Shown here in pieces: positions 1-6,304 of a DNA stretch of 17,332 bases; positions within the stretch are counted from its first letter, which is position 1; every line of letters starts with the position of its first letter. A program made the position numbers and the translations under genes. Below the pieces are notes generated by a model. That model had not been told where the DNA came from and ran no database searches. It saw only the letters and a list, made by a program, of their open reading frames with translations. The stretch is taken from the NCBI GenBank assembly GCA_016196565.1, contig JACPXK010000036.1:1-17332 (forward strand). Reading direction: 5' to 3'. The DNA comes from Candidatus Omnitrophota bacterium. Its GTDB lineage: Bacteria > Omnitrophota > Omnitrophia > Omnitrophales > Aquincolibacteriaceae.

Positions 1-139
1 CCTACTTTGATCGCATGAATCTCGTATCACTACTAACAGAACTGCAACAACTTCAACAAACTTTACGAACCGCCGTATACGGAACCGTACGTACGGTGGT
101 GTGAGAGGACGGGAGCGGTAACGCTCCCTCCTACTTAAT
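1..139 (+). mobile_element. Group II intron, 3' end only
   Basis: The window opens inside a group II intron, of which only the tail is present. The support is a well-formed domain V hairpin followed by a domain VI hairpin with an unpaired A, then a 3' end of the usual AY type (AT at 138-139). The proposed 3' splice site after 139 is inferred from the branch-point A at 133, which would then be 7 nt from the end. Bases 1-60 precede domain V; an open frame (bases 3 to 103) crosses domain V, but I cannot assign it to a reverse transcriptase. The catalytic RNA domains I-IV and any maturase gene would lie upstream of the window. The intron sits just upstream of the ribosome binding site of the next gene. 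Confidence 0.8.
67..135 (+). ncRNA. Group II intron domains V and VI
   Basis: Domain V: ACCGCCGTA (69-77) pairs with TACGGTGGT (92-100), one G-T wobble included. The inner stem TACG (78-81) pairs with CGTA (86-89), closing a GAAC loop, and a two-base CG bulge lies at 90-91. The CGC at 71-73 sits where the catalytic triad belongs. Domain VI: AGGA (106-109) pairs with TCCT (129-132), and GGGAGCG (111-117) pairs with CGCTCCC (122-128) around a GTAA loop. A133 is the likely bulged branch-point adenosine. Spacing and shape match bacterial group II introns; I do not assign a class. Confidence 0.82.
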
Positions 140-157
140 GGCGAAAAGGAGGCCAAT

Positions 158-379
158 ATGGAAGCAGCAGCGAACAGAATCAGGGCAGGAGGAGAAGGAA
201 TCAGGCTGGTCAAAAGGAATCCGGTGAAGCTTACGGCTCTTTTGTACTTGAGAGAGGCACTTCTCAAGGAGAGGTACGAGGAATGCGCGGAAATTGTCGC
301 CATTGCCCAGGAATTCGGCGCCGGGGATTTCGAGATACGGAATATTCTCGAAGATCCGCGAAGAACCATCCGGGCATGA
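158..379 (+). CDS. Small hypothetical protein (73 aa)
   Basis: A 73-residue reading frame with a strong Shine-Dalgarno sequence (AAGGAGG at 146-152, 5 nt before ATG). The protein is soluble and charged, with no signal peptide or membrane segment. The central part (LTALLYLREALLKERYEEC) looks helical and may pair with a second helix (AEIVAIAQEFGAG). I do not recognise the family. The gene begins only about 19 bp after the inferred intron 3' end, so the intron lies in its 5' untranslated region or separates it from its native promoter. Confidence that it is translated rests on the ribosome binding site rather than on homology. Confidence 0.55.
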   Translation: MEAAANRIRAGGEGIRLVKRNPVKLTALLYLREALLKERYEECAEIVAIAQEFGAGDFEIRNILEDPRRTIRA

Positions 380-466
380 ACTGTGCGAAGATGAAAAGAG
401 GGTACCATGATCACGAGTCTTGGAGTATGATATCCCCCTTTTACGGCTCAGAAAGGAGCAGGGTGT

Positions 467-1090
467 ATGGCGTTAACTTTGGAAGTTAAGGAAGATGTAC
501 TCAGGCAAAAAACACGCGAGGTGGCAAAACGTCACCGTGCGTCATGGATTGAACTCGGTCAGTATCTTTTGACCATTCACAAGGACAAACATTTTAAGAA
601 CTGGGGATTCCTCAGTTTTGAAGCTTACTGTATGTCGGAGCTTGGCATGAAACAGGCCACAGCTTCCAAACTTTTAAAATCGTATTCATTTCTTGAAAGG
701 GAAGAACCTCGTCTTGCTTCCGCGAAACTTACGGAAGACGAAAACCAAAGCCCAAAGTCTATTCCCAATTATGAATCCGTAAATTTGCTCAGACTTGCCA
801 AAGAAAGCCAGAAAATTTCGCCGCATGATTATGCCGATCTTCGCAAAGCGGTTTTGGAATCCGGCAAAGAGCCGAAAGAAATTAAGGCCCAAGTCAAACA
901 ATTGCTCGAGGACGATAAAGACACCGATTCTCCCGAAGCCAAAAGGGCCAAACGTAATTCTTCGATTCGCAGGCTTGTGTCCATGCTGAATTCCGCCAAA
1001 CGCGAATTCGAAAATGAAAAAATAATGCCTTCCTATCTTCTCAAACAAATCTCAGATTTAATCGGAAAACTCGAAGATCAATTGGAATGA
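467..1090 (+). CDS. Hypothetical protein with HTH-like segment (207 aa)
   Basis: The start ATG is preceded by AAAGGAG (452-458). Residues ~25-75 (WIELGQYLLTIHK... then GMKQATASKLLKSYSFLE) resemble the layout of phage/plasmid-type proteins: a helical part followed by a helix-turn-helix in which GMKQATASKLL would be the recognition unit. The middle (~80-150) is charged and probably linker-like. The C-terminus (RRLVSMLNSAKREFENEKIMPSYLLKQISDLIGKLEDQ) looks like a coiled coil suited to dimerisation. A DNA-binding role is an inference from this pattern alone. Its stop overlaps the next start in an ATGA junction, so it is probably cotranslated with the lipoprotein gene that follows. Confidence 0.7.
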   Translation: MALTLEVKEDVLRQKTREVAKRHRASWIELGQYLLTIHKDKHFKNWGFLSFEAYCMSELGMKQATASKLLKSYSFLEREEPRLASAKLTEDENQSPKSIPNYESVNLLRLAKESQKISPHDYADLRKAVLESGKEPKEIKAQVKQLLEDDKDTDSPEAKRAKRNSSIRRLVSMLNSAKREFENEKIMPSYLLKQISDLIGKLEDQLE

Positions 1091-1704
1091 CCGGAATTTT
1101 TCAAAACAAAAGGTACCTGGTACCTTTTGTGATTTTTCTTACAGGTTGCGCGACGCTTTTCGGCTGGGACATTCACGCGCCTGGAATTCTTTCTAAAGAT
1201 TTTTCCCGTCAAATTCAGCCTCTCGATCAGCGTATTGCACTTTATCCGGAACCGAGCGTTTACAATTATCAATCCAAGGAACGCGGCGGCCGGTTGGCGG
1301 ACCCGCAAACTTATCACGTGGGCGAATCTTTCGCCCCGATGCTGGTGGAGGCCTTTCAATCCGGCTTTGACGAATTCGTTTTTTTAGAGACGGAACCCAC
1401 GCCTGAAATTTTAAAGCAATACGGTATTCCCTACTTGGCCGTGGTGCGGGTGAAGGATTTTGGCAATCGCGTGACCCTTAAAGGTCAAGCGCTTGCGATC
1501 GAAACTGAAACCGTGGTTTTTGATTCTGATTTGAAAGAAATTAACCGTTTTCATTCTACCGGTTCCAGCGATGCCAAAAAGGTTTTCTCTAAAAAGGGCG
1601 GACCCGAAGTGAATCTGAATGCGGCCCTCGAAAATAATGCCCGCGCGATTGTGCAGTATTTGCAAGACTCAATCACAACCGGAAATTGGAAACAAAATTC
1701 ATGA
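1087..1704 (+). CDS. Hypothetical lipoprotein (205 aa)
   Basis: A short N-region with K8 R9, a hydrophobic stretch (YLVPFVIFLTG) and a lipobox LTGC with Cys21 show a type II signal peptide, so the mature protein is a membrane-anchored lipoprotein of about 185 residues. No catalytic motif is visible. Segments such as YHVGESFAPMLVEAF and GIPYLAVVRVKDFG suggest an alpha/beta fold like that of small outer-membrane accessory lipoproteins, but this is only a resemblance. The start overlaps the previous gene by 4 bp (ATGA). Unusually, the codons for residues 7-15, just before and into the hydrophobic stretch, form a perfect palindrome (1106-1130) described separately. The remaining sequence looks like an ordinary coding region. 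Confidence 0.75.
   Translation: MTGIFQNKRYLVPFVIFLTGCATLFGWDIHAPGILSKDFSRQIQPLDQRIALYPEPSVYNYQSKERGGRLADPQTYHVGESFAPMLVEAFQSGFDEFVFLETEPTPEILKQYGIPYLAVVRVKDFGNRVTLKGQALAIETETVVFDSDLKEINRFHSTGSSDAKKVFSKKGGPEVNLNAALENNARAIVQYLQDSITTGNWKQNS
1106..1130. repeat. 25-bp palindrome inside lipoprotein signal peptide
   Basis: ACAAAAGGTACC (1106-1117) and GGTACCTTTTGT (1119-1130) are perfect reverse complements around a single T. It is read in frame as K-R-Y-L-V-P-F-V. The 3' half shares CCTGGnnCCTTTTGTG with the palindrome at 9755-9771, which also lies at the start of a signal peptide. Form and size fit REP-like palindromes, although no REP-associated transposase is present in the window. Confidence 0.85.
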
Positions 1705-1739
1705 AATTCAAAGAACATTGCAAATTGTTCTCCGGAACG

Positions 1740-1899
1740 AATTGGCGCGTAAAGCTTTTTTCCGGCACCGGCGGTTCGTCGCTCCGGCGGCGACGACCGC
1801 CTGCGCGCTCGCCATTTGGACCGCCAAAACAACATTGGCGGACCAAGCTCCAAATGGCTCCGCGAGCTGCCTTCAAAAAGCTTTACTCGCTAATCAATT
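1740..1899. repeat. Nested inverted-repeat element (cloverleaf-like), ~160 bp
   Basis: An outer stem (1745-1760 with 1875-1890, one mismatch) contains TAAAGCTTTTT against AAAAAGCTTTA. It extends to AATTG (1740-1744) against CAATT (1895-1899) after a 4-nt bulge. Inside are two hairpins. Hairpin A is GGCGGT+CGTCGC (1770-1782, one bulged T) with GCGACGACCGCC (1790-1801). Hairpin B is GCTCGCCATTTGGA region (1807-1827) with its complement (1835-1867), including CCGCCAA/TTGGCGG and CCATTTGGA/TCCAAATGG. This amount of nested pairing fits a MITE-like or structured non-coding element far better than a protein. It fills most of the space between two genes. Confidence 0.8.
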
Positions 1900-1920
1900 T
1901 TTTTAATTCTAATTTCGAAA

Positions 1921-2010
1921 GTCGGACAGAATATCTGGAGGCGCAGTGAGGCCTCCACAAACCGACATTTATATTGAGGCCAAACGGTGCCGGAAGATAT
2001 TCTGTCTGAC
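1921..2010 (+). promoter_or_regulatory. Inverted repeat enclosing a sequestered ribosome binding site
   Basis: GTCGGACAGAATATCT (1921-1936) and AGATATTCTGTCTGAC (1995-2010) pair with one mismatch (G-T in RNA). Within this loop GGAGGC (1937-1942) pairs with GCCTCC (1951-1956). This hairpin contains the Shine-Dalgarno GGAGG and places the GTG start codon (1946-1948) in its 8-nt loop. A weaker ACCG/CGGT pairing (1961-1964, 1985-1988) could form a third arm. GTCGG (1921-1925) can alternatively pair with CCGAC (1962-1966). A translation-control leader or a remnant of an inserted element are both possible. Confidence 0.6.
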
Positions 2011-2512
2011 GTTGATTCTTGTTTTGGTTTTTGGCCATGTTTATGCTGAAGACACTGAAGTATTGCCGAAGACGAATACGAAAGTGTTGGTGAGGGAACA
2101 TCCAAAAACAGGCGAACCTTACGTTGCGGTTATTTCGGCCAGTGAAGCGGATCGTGGCGGGCCGTTTGCCGGCATGAAAAAAATTTCAATCCGGCCCGAT
2201 TATCGCATGCTGGACCCCAAAATAAAATCAGGAACCATTCCTTATGAAGGCCCTTATAGCAGCCGGAAAAAAGTTTATGTGTTCGCGGCATCGATGGCCG
2301 CGCTCGGAATCGGAGGAGCCGCGCTTTTACCGGTAGCGTCGGTCACAGGAGCAGGAGCAACGGGAGGCGCAGGTGCTCTTGCCGGGGCGGGAGCAGGCGT
2401 CGCGGCAGGAACGGCGGGAGCCGTGGCTGCCGCAAAAAGACAAGACCCGGAAAAAAAAGACGACTTCACAAATATTGCTAAATCGGAGTCAGGAAAAGGG
2501 GACAGGTCTTAA
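1946..2512 (+). CDS. Hypothetical exported protein with Gly/Ala-rich membrane segment
   Basis: The only plausible start is GTG at 1946, 4 nt after GGAGG; no in-frame ATG lies upstream of the signal peptide. Residues ~13-35 form a signal peptide: basic RCRK, hydrophobic IFCLTLILVLVF, and a likely cleavage after VYA. A soluble part follows (to ~105), then a long Gly/Ala-rich hydrophobic stretch (VYVFAASMAALGIGGAALLPV onward to ~170) that may be one or two glycine-zipper membrane helices, and a charged tail. No family is recognised. The last residues GKGDRS and the stop codon are encoded by the 34-bp palindrome at 2494-2527, so the present C-terminus may have been created or moved by that repeat. 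Confidence 0.6.
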   Translation: MRPPQTDIYIEAKRCRKIFCLTLILVLVFGHVYAEDTEVLPKTNTKVLVREHPKTGEPYVAVISASEADRGGPFAGMKKISIRPDYRMLDPKIKSGTIPYEGPYSSRKKVYVFAASMAALGIGGAALLPVASVTGAGATGGAGALAGAGAGVAAGTAGAVAAAKRQDPEKKDDFTNIAKSESGKGDRS

Positions 2513-2527
2513 GACCTGTCCCCTTTT
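2494..2527. terminator. Perfect 34-bp palindrome between convergent genes
   Basis: AAAAGGGGACAGGTCTT (2494-2510) is exactly complementary to AAGACCTGTCCCCTTTT (2511-2527). The A-rich 5' and T-rich 3' ends give a hairpin followed by a T run on both strands, so it could end transcription from both sides. It contains the stop codon of the plus-strand gene (2510-2512) and two of three bases of the symporter stop (2526-2528). It resembles REP-type palindromes, so a mobile-repeat origin with a terminator function is likely. Confidence 0.75.
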
Positions 2528-4229
2528 AGCTCTTTAATCCGCGCCAAATAGGAATCCAGGCAAGAAAAGCAGCCAGGCTTAGAAGAATCCCTTCGGTATT
2601 CCTTCCCAAAAGCAATTCCAGCGGACCGAGAGTTGTGGCCATTAAGGCGAAGGTCCCCCAAAGCCACATGCGAAGCAACGGCCACCAATTTTCAAGATTT
2701 TCCCGACGTCGGGAAAATTGGAAAGGCCAGAATCCTGGGGGGCGAACCCGGTCGTAAAAATTGCGCAGGGTTTGTTCCGAAGCAGCCGGAGTCAGCAAAG
2801 TGGCGGGAAGCCAGAAAAAAGCGCTGGCAAGAATAATATAAGTAAGATCGGCGAGCATATAGGATTTGAGCCCGAGGGCGGCGAAAAAAACGGGCTTCAC
2901 AAAAATAACGGGAAAACTCACCAGCATGGCAATGACTTCGCTGGCCGGATTAATGCGCCACCAAAACCACCGGAGGAAATAAACCGGGCCGATGGCGGCC
3001 GTGAGATTCAAAATAAAAGTGTAAACGGTTCCTATGCTTTCCGTATAAAACGCTACGATCATGGAAGCGGCCGCCAGGAAATAAGGCGCGATTTTCCCTA
3101 CCTTCACGTAGTGATTTTCAGGGGCGTCCTTTTTTACGAAGCGTTTGTAAAAATCATTTACAAAATAAGAAGATCCCCAGTTCAGATGCGTGCTCATCGT
3201 GGACATGAACGCCGCGAAAAAGGATGCGACCATGAGTCCGCGCAAACCGGGCGGGAGCAGCATCGTAATCAAATGAGGATAAGCCCTTTCATGATCGAGC
3301 ATATTGGGAATCAATATTAAAGAAGCCAGGGCGGTGACAATCCATGGCCACGACCTTAAAGCATATTGCGCCACATTAAACCAAAGAGTGGCAAGTGTTG
3401 CCTGACGTTCATCTTTGCAGGAGGCGATGCGCTGCACGATGATTCCGCCGCCGTCCGTATTTTTCCAAGCCCACCACTGAATAAGAATAAGGCCCAAAAA
3501 CCAGCCGAAGGGAGAGGCCAAGGCCTCTTCAGGGGTCGAGCCGTAAAGCGGAGGAATGATGGCGAGTTTGCCCGTGCCCTCCAGTTTTTGCACGATTTGA
3601 GCCATGCCGCCGCAAGCATTGACGGCGTAAACGGCAAGCAGGATCGCGCCCAGCATGGCAATAACATATTGAAAAAAATCCGTGAGAATGACTCCCCAAA
3701 ATCCGGAAAGCGAAGAATAAATCACGGTAAGACCCATGCAGAAAAAAATCGACTGCGTTTTGTTCCAATCCGTGGTTTCCTGCATGACTTTGGTGAGCCC
3801 TGTCATGGGCCAGGCACCCATCACGAAAACGTTATAAATAATTCCCCAGTAAATGGCTTTAATGCCGCGCAGGACGGCCGCCCCTTTTCCGGAATAACGA
3901 AGCTCGACCAGTTCCACTTCGGTTAAAACGCCGGAACGTTTCCAAAGTTTTGAAAAGAAAAACACCGCAAACATCGTGCTGATGGCAAGCGCCCAGACTT
4001 CCCAATTTCCCCAAATGCCGCGGCGGCGGACAATGCCGGTAATCAAAAGAGGAGTGTCCGAGGAAAATGCCGTGGCTGCCATCGAAGTCCCTGCCAGCCA
4101 CCAGGCAAGTTTTCTCCCCGAAGCAAAATAGGATTCAATGCCTTCCGACGCCTTTTTGGTGAGGGCTACGCCCAAAAACAAACTGATAAGGCAATAAATG
4201 AGGACGACAATCCAATCAAGCGTTTGCAT
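2526..4229 (-). CDS. Sodium:solute symporter (SSS family), probably murein amino-sugar uptake
   Basis: A 567-aa polytopic inner-membrane protein with about 13 hydrophobic segments, the normal size for the SSS/SLC5 family. Family features seen: the N-terminal YFASGRKLAWWLAGTSMAATAFSSDTP segment (unwound first core helix, ~34-60) and AAFMSTMSTHLNWGSSYFVNDFYKRF (~340-365), which matches the conserved Na2-site region and the 'D-Y/F-Y-K' signature. It would couple Na+ entry to solute uptake. The gene begins 15 bp after anmK in the same direction. With murQ upstream, the likely substrate is N-acetylmuramic acid or anhydroMurNAc, comparable to the SSS-type MurT described in Tannerella forsythia. Substrate is inferred from context only, and other sugars are possible. 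Confidence 0.88.
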   Translation of the reverse strand: MQTLDWIVVLIYCLISLFLGVALTKKASEGIESYFASGRKLAWWLAGTSMAATAFSSDTPLLITGIVRRRGIWGNWEVWALAISTMFAVFFFSKLWKRSGVLTEVELVELRYSGKGAAVLRGIKAIYWGIIYNVFVMGAWPMTGLTKVMQETTDWNKTQSIFFCMGLTVIYSSLSGFWGVILTDFFQYVIAMLGAILLAVYAVNACGGMAQIVQKLEGTGKLAIIPPLYGSTPEEALASPFGWFLGLILIQWWAWKNTDGGGIIVQRIASCKDERQATLATLWFNVAQYALRSWPWIVTALASLILIPNMLDHERAYPHLITMLLPPGLRGLMVASFFAAFMSTMSTHLNWGSSYFVNDFYKRFVKKDAPENHYVKVGKIAPYFLAAASMIVAFYTESIGTVYTFILNLTAAIGPVYFLRWFWWRINPASEVIAMLVSFPVIFVKPVFFAALGLKSYMLADLTYIILASAFFWLPATLLTPAASEQTLRNFYDRVRPPGFWPFQFSRRRENLENWWPLLRMWLWGTFALMATTLGPLELLLGRNTEGILLSLAAFLAWIPIWRGLKS

Positions 4230-4244
4230 ATGAACTCTTATTCA

Positions 4245-5330
4245 TCACGGTGTGATTTTTCCTAAGATGACGGCTTTGCGTGCTCCGGTGGTTCGGGGAA
4301 GATGATTAATTTTTCCTGTTAGGGCGCGCAGGGCAAAAAAGGCAAAGGCCATGGGCTCTTTGGCTTGCACGTGAATATCCCAATCTCCGATAGATTTGAC
4401 TTTTACAGGCAAAAAAAGATCTCGCAGATAATTCATCAAAGTTCGATTAAGCGCTCCGCCGCCGCTTACAATCATTTCCCGAGGCTTCACCGGAACAAAA
4501 TTCCGGTGGCTATGATAGATCGTCGCGGCTGTGAAATAAGTTAAGGTCGCCAGAATATCCGACGGTTTTGATTTCCAAAGATAGCGGGGAATAAAAGCTT
4601 CATTAAAAAGCTCGCGGCCCGTGGATTTGGGAGGGTTTTTTTTGAAATAGGAGTGTGCCAGCATTTGGCGAACGGCTTTTTCATGAATGGTTCCGCGTGA
4701 GGCCAGCTTTCCGCCCGCGTCGTAGGAGGATTTTCCCCGGCTGATTTTTTGCACGGCAATATCCATCAAGCAATTTCCCGGACCGGTATCAAAGGCGATG
4801 GGAGAAATCGATTTTCCCACGACAGTCACATTGGCAATGCCGCCGATATTTTGAAGCGCGCGAACAGGGCCCCCTCCAAAAAAATAATCATCAAAAAAGG
4901 GAATGAGGGGAGCGCCTTGGCCTCCGGCTGCGATGTCCGAAGGACGGAAATCCGAAACTACCGGAATGTCGGTTCGTGCTCTGAGGATAGCGGCTTCGCC
5001 GATTTGAAGGGTATTAGGCGGCAAATCGCCGGGGCCATGATAAACCGTTTGTCCGTGAGAACCGATGACCGTGATTTTGGAAGGAGCTGTTCTGGTTTTT
5101 TTCAAAAATCTCAAAGTACATGCGGCAAAAAAATCACCCAGGGAAAAATTCAAACGCGAAAGTTCGGGCGTGCGTAAAGATTGGGCCTTCAAAATTTGAG
5201 CGCGTAAATTTTCAGGATAAGCGAAGGTTTGATAATGAATGAGTTTGAATTTACGATTTTGAAAATGACAAAGGACAAGGGAAACCCCATCGGCGGAGGT
5301 GCCGGACATCAGCCCGAGCGCTAAAGGCAT
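4245..5330 (-). CDS. anmK: Anhydro-N-acetylmuramic acid kinase
   Basis: AnmK phosphorylates and hydrolyses 1,6-anhydroMurNAc with ATP to give MurNAc-6-phosphate in the cytoplasm. Family motifs are all present: GLMSGTSADG at the N-terminus (usual form MSGTSLDG), IGSHGQTVYHGP, TLQIGEAAILRART, QNIGGIANVT, AFDTGPGN (containing the catalytic Asp region) and IVSGGGALNRTLM in the ATPase fold. Length of 361 aa matches the family. I chose ATG at 5330, which overlaps the murQ stop by one base and has AAGAAGGGG upstream; a TTG one codon earlier is also possible. The junction implies translational coupling with murQ, the next enzyme in the pathway. Confidence 0.95.
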   Translation of the reverse strand: MPLALGLMSGTSADGVSLVLCHFQNRKFKLIHYQTFAYPENLRAQILKAQSLRTPELSRLNFSLGDFFAACTLRFLKKTRTAPSKITVIGSHGQTVYHGPGDLPPNTLQIGEAAILRARTDIPVVSDFRPSDIAAGGQGAPLIPFFDDYFFGGGPVRALQNIGGIANVTVVGKSISPIAFDTGPGNCLMDIAVQKISRGKSSYDAGGKLASRGTIHEKAVRQMLAHSYFKKNPPKSTGRELFNEAFIPRYLWKSKPSDILATLTYFTAATIYHSHRNFVPVKPREMIVSGGGALNRTLMNYLRDLFLPVKVKSIGDWDIHVQAKEPMAFAFFALRALTGKINHLPRTTGARKAVILGKITP

Positions 5331-6238
5331 CAACGCCCCTTCTTTTGAAGGGCGTTTTTAAGAAAGCCTTTGTTCTCTTTTAAAGAATTCAGGGCGCGGG
5401 AATAATCCCAGTTTTTACGGGCCATTAAAATGGCAAGCTTGGCATTTTTTTTGGCTTTATAAAAATAATCTTCCGCTTTCTTGGAAGAAACATTTCCAAG
5501 CCTTTGAATAATGCGAAGGGCGCGTGCCGTGAGTTTTTTGGATTTAGGTTGTAAATCCACCATCCAATTTTGATAAACCTTGCCGAGCTGAATCATCGAA
5601 GTGACGGTGAGCATATTGAGAATGAGTTTGGTGGCGGTACCCGCCTTTAAGCGCGTGGAGCCGGTGATAACTTCCGGGCCGACTTTCGGGGCAATAAGGC
5701 AATCGATCAAGTGGCGGAAGGGGGAGGCATCATTGCAGGCCACGAGTATGGTTTTAACTTTTTTTTCTTTGGCGGCTTCCAGGGCCCCGGCCACAAAGGG
5801 AGTCACGCCGCTTGCGGCAATGCCGACAACGACATCACTGGCACGAAGTTTTTTTCGAAAAATTCTGACGGCCTCCTTTTTATTATCTTCAGCGCCCTCT
5901 TGGGAGCGGAAAACGGCCTTTTTGCCGCCGGCCATAACGGCTTGAATAAGCGAAGGCGAGGTATTAAAAGTCGGAGGGCATTCGGCCGCTTCTAAAACGC
6001 CCAAACGGCCGCTGGTTCCGGCACCGGCAAAAAATAATCGTCCGCCGTGGGCCAGAGAAGCGACGATCAAACGCACTCCTCGGGCAATATCTTTTTGAAC
6101 TTTGAAAACCGCCTTGGGGACGCTTTGATCTTCTTGATTCATGATTGCCAGAACTTTTTCGATGGGAAGGGCGTCAATTTGCCGGGAACGGGGATTGGTT
6201 TTTTCCGTGGGAAGTTTGGCGTAATTGACTTGTTTCAT
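5330..6238 (-). CDS. murQ: N-acetylmuramic acid 6-phosphate etherase
   Basis: MurQ removes the lactyl ether from MurNAc-6-phosphate, giving GlcNAc-6-phosphate and D-lactate. A SIS fold is evident: GGRLFFAGAGTSGRLGVLEAAECPPTF, then EGAEDN, GIAASGVTPFVAGAL and GPEVITGSTRLKAGTATKLILNM. With the start at 6238 the two expected active-site glutamates fall at residues 83 and 114, the numbering known for the E. coli enzyme, and the length is 302 aa. The frame is open further upstream to 6334, but that would run into nagZ, so I reject the longer form. The gene heads an operon murQ-anmK-symporter and is divergent from nagZ. It has no Shine-Dalgarno sequence; a -10 box lies 8 nt before the ATG. Confidence 0.95.
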   Translation of the reverse strand: MKQVNYAKLPTEKTNPRSRQIDALPIEKVLAIMNQEDQSVPKAVFKVQKDIARGVRLIVASLAHGGRLFFAGAGTSGRLGVLEAAECPPTFNTSPSLIQAVMAGGKKAVFRSQEGAEDNKKEAVRIFRKKLRASDVVVGIAASGVTPFVAGALEAAKEKKVKTILVACNDASPFRHLIDCLIAPKVGPEVITGSTRLKAGTATKLILNMLTVTSMIQLGKVYQNWMVDLQPKSKKLTARALRIIQRLGNVSSKKAEDYFYKAKKNAKLAILMARKNWDYSRALNSLKENKGFLKNALQKKGR

Positions 6239-6246
6239 TGCCGGGG

Positions 6247-6255
6247 AGAATAGCA
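6247..6255 (-). promoter_or_regulatory. Extended -10 promoter of murQ operon
   Basis: On the minus strand the bases read TGC-TATTCT, an extended -10 element, with exactly 8 nt between it and the murQ ATG. Transcription starting about 7 nt downstream would leave almost no leader. No consensus -35 is evident. Confidence 0.5.
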
Positions 6256-6287
6256 TAAAGACCGCCCGCCCGCAATTGCGGCTATTC

Positions 6288-6296
6288 TGATATAAT
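6288..6296 (+). promoter_or_regulatory. Extended -10 promoter of nagZ
   Basis: TGA-TATAAT is a perfect extended -10 box. Exactly 8 nt (6297-6304) separate it from the nagZ ATG, and there is no Shine-Dalgarno sequence, so the mRNA is predicted to be leaderless or nearly so. No good -35 is present at the usual spacing. Confidence 0.65.
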
Positions 6297-6304
6297 ACTG
6301 CGCC

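Noticed and set aside
1740..1899. Integron attC site
   Set aside because: The nested stems are attC-like in size, but I cannot find the RYYYAAC and GTTRRRY boxes at the ends, and there is no integrase or cassette array in the window.
1701..1949. Open frame of 82 residues across the nested inverted-repeat element
   Set aside because: Its sequence is dominated by the palindromic structure (Arg/Pro-rich, low complexity), it has no ribosome binding site and no recognisable domain. The 4-bp overlap with the following GTG is probably coincidence.
2718..3320. 200-residue frame antisense to the symporter
   Set aside because: It lies wholly opposite a clear SSS coding sequence, shows no domain, and is explained as a mirror of that gene's codon pattern.
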